NCBI GenBank assembly: GCA_020725465.1
Contig: DYEY01000068.1
Span: 62,001 to 126,000 of the forward strand
Source: Dethiobacter sp.
GTDB taxonomy: Bacteria > Bacillota > Dethiobacteria > Dethiobacterales > Dethiobacteraceae
Length of the DNA: 64,000 bases
Reading direction: 5' to 3'
The position numbers and the translations under genes are program-made. Below are positions 25,263 to 34,533 of this stretch, one piece after another. Under the pieces are notes generated by a model, which saw only the letters and a list, made by a program, of their open reading frames with translations, was not told the origin of the DNA and did no database searches. How positions within the stretch are numbered: position 1 is the stretch's first letter; each line of letters opens with the position of its first letter.

Positions 25263-26603
25263 TCAGGTGCAATTAAATGTATCCTGCGCTTTTCTCAGGG
25301 AGGCTTCCAGCATGGCAAGCAGCCGGTCCGTCTCCTCACGGGTGATGACAAAGGGTGGCGCGATTATCAGGTAGTCCCGGGCAACAACATCGGCTGAACC
25401 GCCCACCCCGGTGTAAAGCAGCAGGCCAGCCTCCATGCAGATATTTTTGACTTTTTCCGCCACCTGCTGGGATTTGTCAAATGATTCCTTCGTTTCCCGG
25501 TCCCTGACCAGCTCCAGGCCAAGAAGCAGTCCTTTTCCGCGTACATCCCCGATAATACGGAGTTGTTGTGCCATTGCTTCCAGTCCTGCCGCCAGGTACC
25601 TGCCTTTCTCCACTACCTGCTCAAACAGGCGCTCTCCGCACAGGTACCGGAATACAGCCAGGCCGGCGGCACAACTGACCGGGTTGCCCTGGTAGGTATA
25701 GCCGTGGATAAAGCTACCCCAGTTGTTTTTAAACACTTCAAAAACGCTGCTGTGGGCTATCACTGCCGCCAGCGGCGCATACCCTCCTCCCAGTCCTTTG
25801 CCCAGGGTAACCAGGTCGGGCACCACCTGCCAGTGGTCCAGGGCCAGAAATTTCCCGGTCCGACCATATCCGCACAGGACTTCGTCGGCTATCAGCAAAA
25901 CGTCGTACCTGTCACAGATCTCCCTGACCAGGGGGAAGTAGTCCGGGGGAGGGACGCTGGCCGCGGCGGAAGTACCGATAATTGGCTCCACTATGAAAGC
26001 GGCCACGTTTTCAGGTCCCTCGGCCAGGATGGTCTGTTCCAGGGCCCTGGCGCAGAGAAGCCCGCACCCGGGATAGGTAAGGCCGTACTGGCAACGGTAG
26101 CAATGCGGCGCCGGCACCAGCGGGAAAGGAAGCAACAACGGTGAACACAGCCTTCTCCTGCCCACGTTGGAGGCCGCCGCCAGGGTACCGAGCGAACTGC
26201 CGTGGTAGCTCAAGGTCCTTCCTATTATTTTCCACTTGTTTCTGTTGCCTCTTTGCAGGTGGTACTGGTGAGCCATAGCGAATGCGGTTTCATTGGCTTC
26301 GGTGCCACCGGAGACAAAGTAGACATAGTCCAACCCTTCCGGAGCTGATTGGGCAAGGCACCGCGCCAGCTCCTCCTGGGGGAAGCTGGTAAATGTGCTG
26401 CCGTGCACGTAGCTGGTATTTAATGCTTGCTCCCTGATGGCTTCTGCAACCGAAGGGACCCCATAGCCGATGTTGGCGACCACGCAACCGGAAGCGCCGT
26501 CCAGGTAACTGCGCCCTTCAGTGTCATAGATATATATTCCCTGTGCTTTTGCTGCCACCGGATATTTTCTTGCCGGCGAGCGGTAAAATACATTGCTCTC
26601 CAT
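25263..26603 (-). CDS. Class III pyridoxal-phosphate aminotransferase
   Basis: 446 aa. Fold-type I enzyme of the omega-amino acid/ornithine group. Seen: VSGGTEANETAFAMA, LIADEVLCGYGRTGK, the PLP Lys in VTLGKGLGGGYAPLAAV (about residue 260) and HGYTYQGNPVSCAAGLAV. A Cys-rich insert (CYRCQYGLTYPGCGLLC) occurs in a subgroup of these enzymes. The ATG at 26603 follows GGGAG. It is last in an operon with a 2-oxoacid:ferredoxin oxidoreductase, so it probably makes that enzyme's oxoacid or removes a related amine. Substrate unknown. Confidence 0.9.
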   Translation of the reverse strand: MESNVFYRSPARKYPVAAKAQGIYIYDTEGRSYLDGASGCVVANIGYGVPSVAEAIREQALNTSYVHGSTFTSFPQEELARCLAQSAPEGLDYVYFVSGGTEANETAFAMAHQYHLQRGNRNKWKIIGRTLSYHGSSLGTLAAASNVGRRRLCSPLLLPFPLVPAPHCYRCQYGLTYPGCGLLCARALEQTILAEGPENVAAFIVEPIIGTSAAASVPPPDYFPLVREICDRYDVLLIADEVLCGYGRTGKFLALDHWQVVPDLVTLGKGLGGGYAPLAAVIAHSSVFEVFKNNWGSFIHGYTYQGNPVSCAAGLAVFRYLCGERLFEQVVEKGRYLAAGLEAMAQQLRIIGDVRGKGLLLGLELVRDRETKESFDKSQQVAEKVKNICMEAGLLLYTGVGGSADVVARDYLIIAPPFVITREETDRLLAMLEASLRKAQDTFNCT

Positions 26604-26725
26604 AGTTTTGCACTCCCTAAAATACGTTGCGGACAGATGCACTTGGAGCAGAACCGTCACTTGTTTCCGGCACCGGATCAATTTACCTGCGGAATGCCAG
26701 CCCGTGTCCCTGGCAAGCGCCCAGT

Positions 26726-27313
26726 TTAACCAGGCAGGTTTTTGGCAGCAGGCCCCGGGCGATTAACCTCTTTGCGTTGCGAAACATTGAGTCCCAGGGC
26801 AAATCCCAGTTCCAGCGCCCTGAGGTTTGTGCCCGAGTCTTTTTTAAAACGCCGGGAAACCGCTGCCGCCAGGCAGTCCATATCCACTGCGCCGGTCACG
26901 GCGGCCAGCACACCCAGGCTCAAAATGTTCAGCGGCAGGCTAACCCCTTTCTCCTTCCTGTACTCCCGCACAGTAGCCGAGAGCGGCAGGCCGGTCACAC
27001 CGTCTCCGCTAAAGTTGCCGTCAATGGCGTTGTCGTAGATTAAAAGAGAACCGGGAGCCAGTTTGCCCAGGTACCTGTCCACAGCGCTGCGGGAAAGGGC
27101 CACCACCACATCCGGCTGTTCCACGGCTGGATACTCTATCTCTGTATCGCTTATCACCACTTCCGATTTGGCGAAACCACCGCGGGAAGCAATCCCGTAA
27201 GCCGCCGTCTGTGCGGCGTGCTTACCGGCCAAAACAGCGGCTTCCCCCAGGATTACCCCTGCCAGCACCACGCCCTGTCCGCCTTCTCCTCCGATAACAA
27301 CCTGCCAGCTGAT
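26726..27313 (-). CDS. 2-oxoacid:ferredoxin oxidoreductase, gamma subunit (Kor type)
   Basis: 195 aa. The family glycine motif GGEGGQGVVLAG lies at residues 8-19, so the gene must begin upstream of the first ordinary start (GTG at 27271), which would delete it. The frame is bounded by the beta-subunit stop; the only codon at the expected Met position is ATC at 27313, read ATC-AGC-TGG-CAG, with GGGAGGTG upstream. I infer an ATC start or a local base error. Later blocks (EYPAVEQPDVVVALS, NILSLGVLAAVTG) are normal. Confidence 0.85.
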   Translation of the reverse strand: MSWQVVIGGEGGQGVVLAGVILGEAAVLAGKHAAQTAAYGIASRGGFAKSEVVISDTEIEYPAVEQPDVVVALSRSAVDRYLGKLAPGSLLIYDNAIDGNFSGDGVTGLPLSATVREYRKEKGVSLPLNILSLGVLAAVTGAVDMDCLAAAVSRRFKKDSGTNLRALELGFALGLNVSQRKEVNRPGPAAKNLPG

Positions 27314-28147
27314 TTAAACCACCTCCCGCTCCGCCCTGGCTTTGGCCTGTTGCTGCAGGCGGGCGTACTTGGTATGAAAATCTTCCTTTTCCTCCCGGTG
27401 CAGCCGCCCGGTCAGGAAGCAGCCAGCCTTTTCCGCTGCGGTCAGGGCGTCATATCTTTCCCGGTCAACCGCCCTTTCTTTGAATAAACGCATCATTTCC
27501 ACCGCTGTCACCTTATAATTGTAGCGGGCAAAAAAAGTCGGGCAGCTGCTGATAATCTCCACCACCGAAAAGCCCTTATGTTGGATGGCCTCAGCCAGGA
27601 GCTTATCCATCTGGGTGACGTGGTAAGGTGTGGTCCGGGCCACGTAGGTGGCGCCGGCGGCACGGGCCAGCTCGCAGATGTCAAAGCCCGGTTCGGCCGT
27701 GCCGTAAAGGGAAGTGGTGGAAATTGTGCCCTCGGGCGAACTGGAGGAGTATTGCCCTCCGGTCATGCCGTAGTTGAAGTTGTTGGTGATGACGGCGGTG
27801 ACGTCGATGTTGCGCCGGGCAGTGTGGATGAAATGGTTCCCCCCGATGGTAACCCCGTCCCCGTCGCCCATCAGCACCAGGACCTTTAGCCTGGGGTTGG
27901 CCACCTTTATGCCGGTGGCAAAAGACAAAGCCCGCCCGTGCGTCCCATGAAATGAATGGGTTTTGAAATAGTCGTCCGCTTTGCCCCAGCAGCCGATGCC
28001 GGTGACCACCACCGTTTCCGCCGGATCAAGCTTCAGGGCGGCCATGGCCCGGGCCACGGCTGTAAGAGAAATGCCGTGGCTGCAGCCGGCGCACCACATC
28101 TGCGGGAAAAGTTCTTCTCTCAGGTAATCGCGGTAAGTCAGGCCCAT
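27314..28147 (-). CDS. 2-oxoacid:ferredoxin oxidoreductase, beta subunit (Kor type)
   Basis: 277 aa. TPP-binding subunit with MWCAGCSHGISLTAVARA near residue 17, VVTGIGCWGKADDYF, LVLMGDGDGVTIGGNHFIHT and NNFNYGMTGGQYSSSSP. These are typical of 2-oxoglutarate/2-oxoisovalerate oxidoreductases of the KorB type rather than PorB. It begins 1 nt after the alpha stop, and its own stop codon is immediately followed by the gamma gene. Converts a 2-oxoacid to acyl-CoA with reduction of ferredoxin. Confidence 0.92.
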   Translation of the reverse strand: MGLTYRDYLREELFPQMWCAGCSHGISLTAVARAMAALKLDPAETVVVTGIGCWGKADDYFKTHSFHGTHGRALSFATGIKVANPRLKVLVLMGDGDGVTIGGNHFIHTARRNIDVTAVITNNFNYGMTGGQYSSSSPEGTISTTSLYGTAEPGFDICELARAAGATYVARTTPYHVTQMDKLLAEAIQHKGFSVVEIISSCPTFFARYNYKVTAVEMMRLFKERAVDRERYDALTAAEKAGCFLTGRLHREEKEDFHTKYARLQQQAKARAEREVV

Positions 28148-28148
28148 T

Positions 28149-29282
28149 TCAGCACCCCGCCTCCTTTAAGGCGGCCATAATCTCCCCGGGCAATATATCC
28201 TCGCCGCTCCACTTGTTGACCCGGAGAATTTTTTTGTCTTTAAACAACCGCTCCACTTCCAGCACCAGCTGGCCCATATTCAGCTCAGCCACCAGCAGGC
28301 TGCGGCAGTTTGGGTCCAGCGCCTCCCTGATTTGAGCGTAAGGGAAGGGCCAGAGGGTTAAAAGCTTAACCAGGCCCACCCTGATTCCCCCGGCCCGGGC
28401 CAGGGTAACCGCCCTCCGGGCGGCCCGGGCGGCAATGCCAAAGGCTATGATGACAGTCTCCGCGCCTTCAAGCCGGTAGCCCTCGATTTTACCGATATAA
28501 CTTACATTCTTTTCAATCTTGTCCCAGAGGCGCCTGACCAGGGCAGTGGCATTGGCAGGGGAGTCGTTGAGGAACCCCTCCTCACCGTGCATGGAGCTGT
28601 TTATCCGCAGCAGGTGCCTGTCGCCGTAAGAAGGCAGGGGCGCCACACCGTCGTCATCCGGCGCGCACGATTTGTATTGGGACGGGGCGCAATCCGGTTT
28701 TTTGCGGTCAATCACTTCAATTTCCTCCGGCCCCCTCACCTCGATTCGCTCCCTCAGGTGGCCGATGGTCTTATCCGTCAGCACAATCACCGGGCAGCGG
28801 TATTTCTCCGAAAGGTTAAATGCCCTTACCGTCTGGTCGAAACATTCCTGGACACTGGAGGGGGTAAGCACTATCATGGCATGGTCACCGTGGGTGCCCC
28901 ACCTGGACTGCATCACGTCTCCCTGTGCCTGCTTGGTAGCCAGGCCGGTACTGGGTCCGCCGCGGGAGACGTTGATAATTACGCAGGGTACTTCGCCCAT
29001 TATGGCCATGCCAAGATTCTCCTGCATCAGCGAGAACCCGGGGCCGCTGGTGGCTGTAAACGATTTTAAGCCGGAGAGGGAAGCGCCGATAATGGCAGCC
29101 ATGCTGGCGATTTCGTCTTCCATTTGGATGTAATACCCGCCAAGGGGCGGCAGCTTAACGGAAGCCGCCTGGGCCACTTCCGAAGAGGGGGTGATGGGGT
29201 AGCCGGCAAAAAACCGGGCGCCGGCGGCCACCGCTCCTTCCACGCAGGCCTCGTTACCCTGCAGAAACTTAAACTCAGCCAT
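28149..29282 (-). CDS. 2-oxoacid:ferredoxin oxidoreductase, alpha subunit (Kor type)
   Basis: 377 aa. Begins with FLQGNEACVEGAVAAGARFFAGYPITPSSE. Next comes MEDEIASMAAIIGASLSG with the activating Glu, and TSGPGFSLMQENLGMA. The gamma domain is separate, as in four-subunit KorDABC enzymes. The start overlaps the ferredoxin-subunit stop by 8 nt. Together with the acyl-CoA dehydrogenase upstream, it suggests breakdown of a branched or straight 2-oxoacid to an acyl-CoA that is then dehydrogenated; the exact substrate is inference. Confidence 0.92.
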   Translation of the reverse strand: MAEFKFLQGNEACVEGAVAAGARFFAGYPITPSSEVAQAASVKLPPLGGYYIQMEDEIASMAAIIGASLSGLKSFTATSGPGFSLMQENLGMAIMGEVPCVIINVSRGGPSTGLATKQAQGDVMQSRWGTHGDHAMIVLTPSSVQECFDQTVRAFNLSEKYRCPVIVLTDKTIGHLRERIEVRGPEEIEVIDRKKPDCAPSQYKSCAPDDDGVAPLPSYGDRHLLRINSSMHGEEGFLNDSPANATALVRRLWDKIEKNVSYIGKIEGYRLEGAETVIIAFGIAARAARRAVTLARAGGIRVGLVKLLTLWPFPYAQIREALDPNCRSLLVAELNMGQLVLEVERLFKDKKILRVNKWSGEDILPGEIMAALKEAGC

Positions 29283-29496
29283 GCGTCGCCTCCTCCTTCC
29301 GCTTAACGGTTATGGCCAGGTCAGGGCAGCGGTACTCACACAGGCGGCAGCCGGAGCAGTTCTCAATGTTTTTTACCACCGGTTTGTTGTCATCATTCGC
29401 AGCCAAAACCTGCCTGGGGCAAAACTCCAGGCAGATGGCACATTCCTTGCACCGCTCGCCCAGAATGACAATTTCAGAAATTTTTGCTTTCACCAT
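29275..29496 (-). CDS. 2-oxoacid:ferredoxin oxidoreductase, delta (ferredoxin) subunit
   Basis: 73 aa. Two [4Fe-4S] motifs, CKECAICLEFCP and CSGCRLCEYRCP, with little else. It carries electrons from the TPP subunits to free ferredoxin. Unlike the oxidoreductase at 11-15 kb, it is not fused to a flavoprotein. It overlaps the alpha gene by 8 nt and lies 87 bp after the acyl-CoA dehydrogenase gene, with no terminator between. Confidence 0.93.
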   Translation of the reverse strand: MVKAKISEIVILGERCKECAICLEFCPRQVLAANDDNKPVVKNIENCSGCRLCEYRCPDLAITVKRKEEATHG

Positions 29497-29583
29497 TTGT
29501 GTCCCTCCGTTGTGCCCGCCACAGCTTACAAATAACAGTCTGTGTTAAGTTCACCGGCTCTGTTGTTTTCCCTTTACCGGCTG

Positions 29584-30786
29584 CTAAAAACCTTCCCACT
29601 TCGGCAGAGTCTTGCGGACCGGCTTGTCCTGGCGGTAACCGAGGGCGTAATCCGCCTGTATCAGCTTCTGGATTTCCCTGGTCCCCTCGTATATAACCGC
29701 GCCTTTGCAGTTGCGGTAGTAGCGCTCTACCGGGTACTCGTTGGAGTAGCCATAGGCGCCGTGGATCTCCACCGCATCACCTGCCGCCTTTTCCGATGCC
29801 ACCGTGGCGTACCACTTGGCCAACGCCACTTCCCGGTTGTGGCGCATTCCCTCGTTTTTCATCCAGCCGGCGCGCAGGTAAAGCAGGCGGGAAACATCGT
29901 AGTCTTTCACCATTTCGGCGATCATTTCCTTAACCAATTGGTGCTGGCCAATGGGTTTGCCGAAAGTCTCCCGCTGGTTGCAGTACTTAACCGAAGCTTC
30001 CAGGCAGGCACGTACCAGGCCGGTAGCTCCCGCAGCCACGGTATAACGGCCGTTTTCCAGGGCGCTCATGGCGATTTTAAATCCTTCTCCTTCTTCACCC
30101 ATCATGTTCTCCGCCGGTACCCGCACGTCGCTTAAGGAGATCCAGCCGGTATTGCCGGCCCTGACTCCCAGTTTGCCGTGGATGGTACCGGTTGTTATCC
30201 CCATCTCCCGGGTTACAATAAAGCAGCTGATCCCGCTGTGGTCGCGTTTCTTTTTCTTTTCCATGTCCGTCCAGGCAAAGATGAGGTAATTGTCGGCGAT
30301 GTCGGCCAGGGAAATCCACATTTTTTCACCGTTTAACACGTAAAAACTGCCATCCCTCACCGCCGTGGTCTGAAGGCCCACCACATCACTGCCCGCATTG
30401 GGCTCGGTCAGGCCGAAAGTGGCAATTTTTTCTCCCCTGGCCTGCGGCACCAGGTACTTCTGCTTCTGTTCTTCATTGGCCCAGGTCAGCATGGTCATGC
30501 TGTTCAGTCCCACATGCACCGACATGATAACCCGCAAGGAAGTGTCCACCGCCTCCAGTTCCTCGCAGACCAGTCCCAGTGAAATGTAGTCGAGGCCGGC
30601 GCCACCGTACTGTTCCGGGATGCAGATGCCAAGAAAACCCATCTCGGCCATCTTTTTCAGGATGGAAGTGTCAAAATGCTGCTTCTCATCGTTTTCCGCG
30701 ATAAACGGCGCCACTTCCTTCATTGCAAAATCACGGGCTGTTTTGGCGATCATTTCCTGTTCCTTGGTCAGGGCAAAATTCAACAT
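29584..30786 (-). CDS. Acyl-CoA dehydrogenase
   Basis: 400 aa. Standard three-domain fold: N-terminal helices, a middle beta domain with FGLTEPNAGSDVVGLQTTA and WISLADIADNYLIFAW, and a C-terminal helical domain with the catalytic Glu in AVIYEGTREIQ (about residue 372). It oxidises an acyl-CoA at C2-C3 and passes electrons to ETF. First gene after a sigma-54 promoter at 30833, followed by the Kor genes. Butyryl-, isobutyryl- or methylbutyryl-CoA are all possible; chain length cannot be read. Confidence 0.92.
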   Translation of the reverse strand: MLNFALTKEQEMIAKTARDFAMKEVAPFIAENDEKQHFDTSILKKMAEMGFLGICIPEQYGGAGLDYISLGLVCEELEAVDTSLRVIMSVHVGLNSMTMLTWANEEQKQKYLVPQARGEKIATFGLTEPNAGSDVVGLQTTAVRDGSFYVLNGEKMWISLADIADNYLIFAWTDMEKKKKRDHSGISCFIVTREMGITTGTIHGKLGVRAGNTGWISLSDVRVPAENMMGEEGEGFKIAMSALENGRYTVAAGATGLVRACLEASVKYCNQRETFGKPIGQHQLVKEMIAEMVKDYDVSRLLYLRAGWMKNEGMRHNREVALAKWYATVASEKAAGDAVEIHGAYGYSNEYPVERYYRNCKGAVIYEGTREIQKLIQADYALGYRQDKPVRKTLPKWEGF

Positions 30787-30832
30787 GCCAAATCCTCCTC
30801 GAAAATGCTTTAAAATATCCGAATATTCATTT

Positions 30833-30850
30833 AAGCAATATGCATGCCAG
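30833..30850 (-). promoter_or_regulatory. Sigma-54 (-24/-12) promoter of the acyl-CoA dehydrogenase-Kor operon
   Basis: Minus-strand CTGGCATGCATATTGCTT, with GG and GC exactly 10 nt apart, a near-consensus -24/-12 element. It lies 47 bp before the acyl-CoA dehydrogenase start and downstream of the PrpR-type activator's terminator. Confidence 0.88.
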
Positions 30851-30886
30851 AAAACCGGAAAGGCAAACTAAGCCTGTTTCTTCGCT

Positions 30887-30914
30887 AAAAAACCTCCGGT
30901 CTCTCTCCGGAGGC
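30887..30914 (-). terminator. Terminator of the PrpR-type activator gene
   Basis: Minus-strand CCTCCGG and CCGGAGG around a 7-nt loop followed by TTTTTT. It separates the activator from the sigma-54 promoter. Confidence 0.85.
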
Positions 30915-30955
30915 GCCCAAATATGTTCGGAAATTGAACAGTGCAGTTCATAATT

Positions 30956-32887
30956 TTAACTTACGCTGGTATCAATTTCTTTCAGCTTTTTCCAGACCGT
31001 GGTCCTGCTCAGCCCCAGCTTCCGGGCCAGCTCTACCCGGTCCATGTTACCGCTGCAGGCCAGCTTGCTGATTATGGATGCTTCCATTTCTTTCATGGTG
31101 CCAACCGGTATGGTGATGTTTTCCTCCCGGTGGCCTGAGGCAAAAGTGTTTACCTGCAGGTCAGCAAGCAGTTCTTCCACCAGCTCAAACGAGCTGTCTT
31201 CCCCCATGTTCAGTATCACATATTTCTCCACAAAGCTCTCCAGTTCCCGCACGTTGCCGGGCCATGGGTACTTCTTCAGCCGCTCCAGGTGAGACTGCGC
31301 GAATACCGCGCTTTTTCGGCTCTTATACTTTAACGCGTGCTGTTTCAGGAAAAACTCTGTAAGAAGAGGAATATCTTCACTCCGCTCCCGCAGCGGCGGA
31401 ATGTTCAGGTTAAGTATGTTCAGCCTGAAATAAAGGTCTTCCCTGAACCTCCCCTCCCTTACCGCCTGCCGGAGGTCACGGTTGGCGACAGCAATAATGC
31501 GTACATCCACCGGTATAACCCGGTGTCCGCCCACCCGGCGCACCGCCTTCTCCTGCAGCACCCTGAGCAGCCGGGCCTGCAGGGGCAGCGTCAGCTCCAG
31601 AATTTCATCCAGGAAAAGGGTGCCCCCGTGGGCGATTTCAAACAGGCCGGGATTGCCGCCTTTTTTGGCCCCGGTAAAGGCTCCCTCCTCATAGCCAAAA
31701 AGCTCGCTCTCCAGCAGGTTCTCAGGGATGGCCGCACAGTTGATGGCAACAAAGGGCCCGTTCCTGCGCCTGCTCTCCAGGTGAATGCTCTGGGCAAAAA
31801 GTTCTTTGCCCGTGCCGCTTTCCCCGGTTATCAACACCGTTGCCTCGGCCTGGCTGTATATCCTGGCTTTGGCGATAACCTGCCGTATGGCCGGGGAGAT
31901 ACCGATAATGTCGCTGAAGGTATACCTGGCCAGCAATCCCCTTGTATACAGCTTTTGCCTTATTTTGGCCTCCAGGCGCTGGATTTTGCTGACGTCCTGG
32001 AATGTAATAACTATGCCCGGGTCACCTTCACCCACGCAGAGAGGTACCCTGCTTACGATATACTTTCCGTCTTTAACCGGAATCACATCACCCAAAATGG
32101 GGTCAGCAGCCGCATAAAGCGCCTGCAGTTCTTTCTCGTCGGTCATTTCTCTGATTGACCGGCCTACCACCCTGGCAGCGGGAATCTGCAGAATCTCCTC
32201 CGCCACCGGGTTAAAATGGGTGATGACCCCCGCCTCATCCACGGCGATAATGCCGCCGTAGGAGTGGTTGATGATGGTTTTCAGCCGCTCGGTGGTCCTG
32301 CGGTCTCTCTTTCTGATTTCAAGGGTCTCCTCAGCCCTGGCCAACGCCTCCAGCAGCGCCTCCTTGCTGGAATTGATCATGACCCCTTTCATGCCCCTGT
32401 CTTCCGCCTTGTTGACAATGCAAATGCCCGAGGCTACCACCGCTTCGCAGCCCTCTTTGGCCGCCTGTTCAATCTGCCTGTTCAGTTCGTCTTCATTCCG
32501 GTAGTAAAAAATCCGCAGGTCTTTGAGTCCCAGCATATCCCGGATTTTTGCAAAATCGTACTTGTCTCTGCGGTGCCAGAGGTCAAAAAAGGCTATGCTG
32601 CCGGCCTCTTGCCTTGCCCTGTGCAAAGTATCTATCACATCAAAAGGCGTTATTTCCACCAAAACAACAGGAACTGTTACTGCCGCCTTAATTAAGGCGC
32701 CGGTAGCCCCCCTGCTGACGAATACCCCAACCCCGTCTTTTGCCTCCAGCTCCCGGGCAATCTCAATTCCCCGGTCCAGTACGGCGGTATGAATAATAAT
32801 CTCCTTCTTCTGTTCCTGGCAAATTTTATTGGCCAGTTCAGACAGTTCGGGGTATGGTGAAATCAAAACAATGCTGTCTTTGCCCAT
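30956..32887 (-). CDS. PrpR-type sigma-54-dependent activator
   Basis: 643 aa. Residues 1-180 form a PrpR N-terminal sensor domain, the type that binds 2-methylcitrate or other ligands in propionate and related regulators. A PAS domain follows (about 200-310, TIINHSYGGIIAVDEAG). The AAA+ domain (about 335-570) has GESGTGKE, EGAFTGA and GGTLFLDEI. The C-terminal helix-turn-helix is MDRVELARKLGLSRTTVWKK. The ATG at 32887 follows GAGGTG. It probably switches on the operon directly downstream when an acyl-CoA or oxoacid-derived signal is present; the signal is inferred. Confidence 0.93.
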   Translation of the reverse strand: MGKDSIVLISPYPELSELANKICQEQKKEIIIHTAVLDRGIEIARELEAKDGVGVFVSRGATGALIKAAVTVPVVLVEITPFDVIDTLHRARQEAGSIAFFDLWHRRDKYDFAKIRDMLGLKDLRIFYYRNEDELNRQIEQAAKEGCEAVVASGICIVNKAEDRGMKGVMINSSKEALLEALARAEETLEIRKRDRRTTERLKTIINHSYGGIIAVDEAGVITHFNPVAEEILQIPAARVVGRSIREMTDEKELQALYAAADPILGDVIPVKDGKYIVSRVPLCVGEGDPGIVITFQDVSKIQRLEAKIRQKLYTRGLLARYTFSDIIGISPAIRQVIAKARIYSQAEATVLITGESGTGKELFAQSIHLESRRRNGPFVAINCAAIPENLLESELFGYEEGAFTGAKKGGNPGLFEIAHGGTLFLDEILELTLPLQARLLRVLQEKAVRRVGGHRVIPVDVRIIAVANRDLRQAVREGRFREDLYFRLNILNLNIPPLRERSEDIPLLTEFFLKQHALKYKSRKSAVFAQSHLERLKKYPWPGNVRELESFVEKYVILNMGEDSSFELVEELLADLQVNTFASGHREENITIPVGTMKEMEASIISKLACSGNMDRVELARKLGLSRTTVWKKLKEIDTSVS

Positions 32888-33000
32888 CCCGTACACCTCT
32901 TCAATAACAACTTTCCTGTTTAATTCCTTCTATTCTCAGCATGCTTTTCCTGCCGCTTGGTTTTAAATTTTTGGCTGAAACCATGTCCCATATGGATAAC

Positions 33001-33028
33001 AAAAAAAAAGCTCTTTTTATCTGAGCCA
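33001..33028 (-). terminator. Weak terminator after gatB
   Basis: Minus-strand GGCTC...GAGCT stem (five pairs including one G-U) followed by a run of nine T. It lies 75 bp beyond the gatB stop. The rest of 32888-33102 holds nothing recognisable. Confidence 0.5.
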
Positions 33029-33102
33029 GCATCTCTTCAATATTATCTATATCATATCCAAAATATGGTTAACCTGCAAGCGCGGGGCACGGTCTTCATG
33101 TG

Positions 33103-34533
33103 TTACTGCAATTTTTCACGGAGCAGACGGTTAACCAGTTCTGGGTTGGCCTTGCCCCCGGAGAGTTTCATCACCTGGCCGACCAGGAAACCCAGGGCTT
33201 TTTCCTTGCCGCTGCGGTAATCTGACACGGTGGCAGGGTTGGCGGCGATGGCCTGATCCACCAGGGAGGCGATGACCGGCTCGTGGGAGATCTGGACCAG
33301 GCCTTTCTCCTTTACAATGTCAGCTGCCCGGTGGCCGGTGGCCAGCATCTCCTCAAAAACGGTTTTGGCAATGGTGCCGCTGATGGTGCCGTCAGCCTGC
33401 AGCTTTAACAGTTCCGCCAGGGCGGCGGGAGAAAGCCCGGACTGAGTGATTTCCATGTTGCTGGCGTTAAGGTAGCGCGTAATTTCGCCCATCACCCAGT
33501 TGGAAACCGTCTTGGCATCCGGGTATTCGGCCAGCACCGCCTCGAAAAAGTCAGCCATAGCCCTGGAGGCGGTGATAACTCCGGCATCGTAGGGGGGGAG
33601 GCCCAGTTCATAGATATAGCGGTGGCGCCGGGCGTCCGGCAGTTCCGGGAGGCTTTGGCGGATTGCCGCCACCCAGGTCTCATCCACCATTACCGGCACC
33701 AGGTCGGGGTCGGGAAAATAACGGTAGTCGTGGGCTTCTTCCTTGGAGCGCATGGTGTAAGTTTCACCCTTGTCCTCGTCCCAGCGCCTGGTTTCCTGTA
33801 CCACTTTGCCGCCGGCGTCAAGGAGCTGTGCCTGCCTTTTTACCTCGTATTCCAGACCGCGCTGGACCGCTTTGAACGAGTTTAAGTTCTTAATTTCAGC
33901 GCGGGCGCCAAACCTGGTGCTGCCGGCGGGCATGATGGAGATATTGGCGTCACAGCGCAGGCTCCCCTCCTCCATCTTCACATCAGATACACCGGTGTAC
34001 TGTAGGATGCTTTTTAATTTTTCAAGATAAGCCCTTGCTTCTTCCGGTGAGCGGATGTCGGGCTCAGAGACAATTTCAATTAAGGGCACGCCGGTACGGT
34101 TGTAGTCAGCCAGAGAATATTCACCCGACGGAGCGTGGACCAGCTTTCCTGCGTCTTCCTCCAGGTGAACGCGGGTGATGCCGATGCGTCTGGTTACGCC
34201 GGCCGTTTGAATTTCCAGGTAGCCGCCGGTGGCCAGGGGCAGGTCGTACTGGGATATCTGGTAGGCTTTGGGCAGGTCAGGATAAAAGTAGTTTTTGCGG
34301 TCAAACTTGGCAAAGGAGGATATGTGGCAGTTCAGGGCCAGCGCTGCGCGTAAGGCATACTCCACGGCGCGTTTGTTTAAAACCGGGAGCGTCCCGGGGA
34401 AACCCAGGCAGACCGGGCAGACATGGGTATTGGGCCCGGCGCCGAAGGCGGTGGGGCAGGAACAGAAAATCTTGGACTCGGTAGCCAGTTCCACGTGGAC
34501 TTCCAGCCCGATTACAGTTTCATATTTGCTCAT
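33103..34533 (-). CDS. gatB: Aspartyl/glutamyl-tRNA(Asn/Gln) amidotransferase subunit B
   Basis: 476 aa. Binds and phosphorylates the mischarged tRNA end in the GatCAB complex that makes Gln-tRNA(Gln) and/or Asn-tRNA(Asn). Seen: [20 protein letters not shown] at the start, zinc cysteines in CSCP and [30 protein letters not shown], and a C-terminal YqeY-like domain. The ATG at 34533 follows GGAGGTG and overlaps the gatA stop by 4 nt; the frame is open upstream inside gatA, but that part is not conserved. Confidence 0.97.
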   Translation of the reverse strand: MSKYETVIGLEVHVELATESKIFCSCPTAFGAGPNTHVCPVCLGFPGTLPVLNKRAVEYALRAALALNCHISSFAKFDRKNYFYPDLPKAYQISQYDLPLATGGYLEIQTAGVTRRIGITRVHLEEDAGKLVHAPSGEYSLADYNRTGVPLIEIVSEPDIRSPEEARAYLEKLKSILQYTGVSDVKMEEGSLRCDANISIMPAGSTRFGARAEIKNLNSFKAVQRGLEYEVKRQAQLLDAGGKVVQETRRWDEDKGETYTMRSKEEAHDYRYFPDPDLVPVMVDETWVAAIRQSLPELPDARRHRYIYELGLPPYDAGVITASRAMADFFEAVLAEYPDAKTVSNWVMGEITRYLNASNMEITQSGLSPAALAELLKLQADGTISGTIAKTVFEEMLATGHRAADIVKEKGLVQISHEPVIASLVDQAIAANPATVSDYRSGKEKALGFLVGQVMKLSGGKANPELVNRLLREKLQ

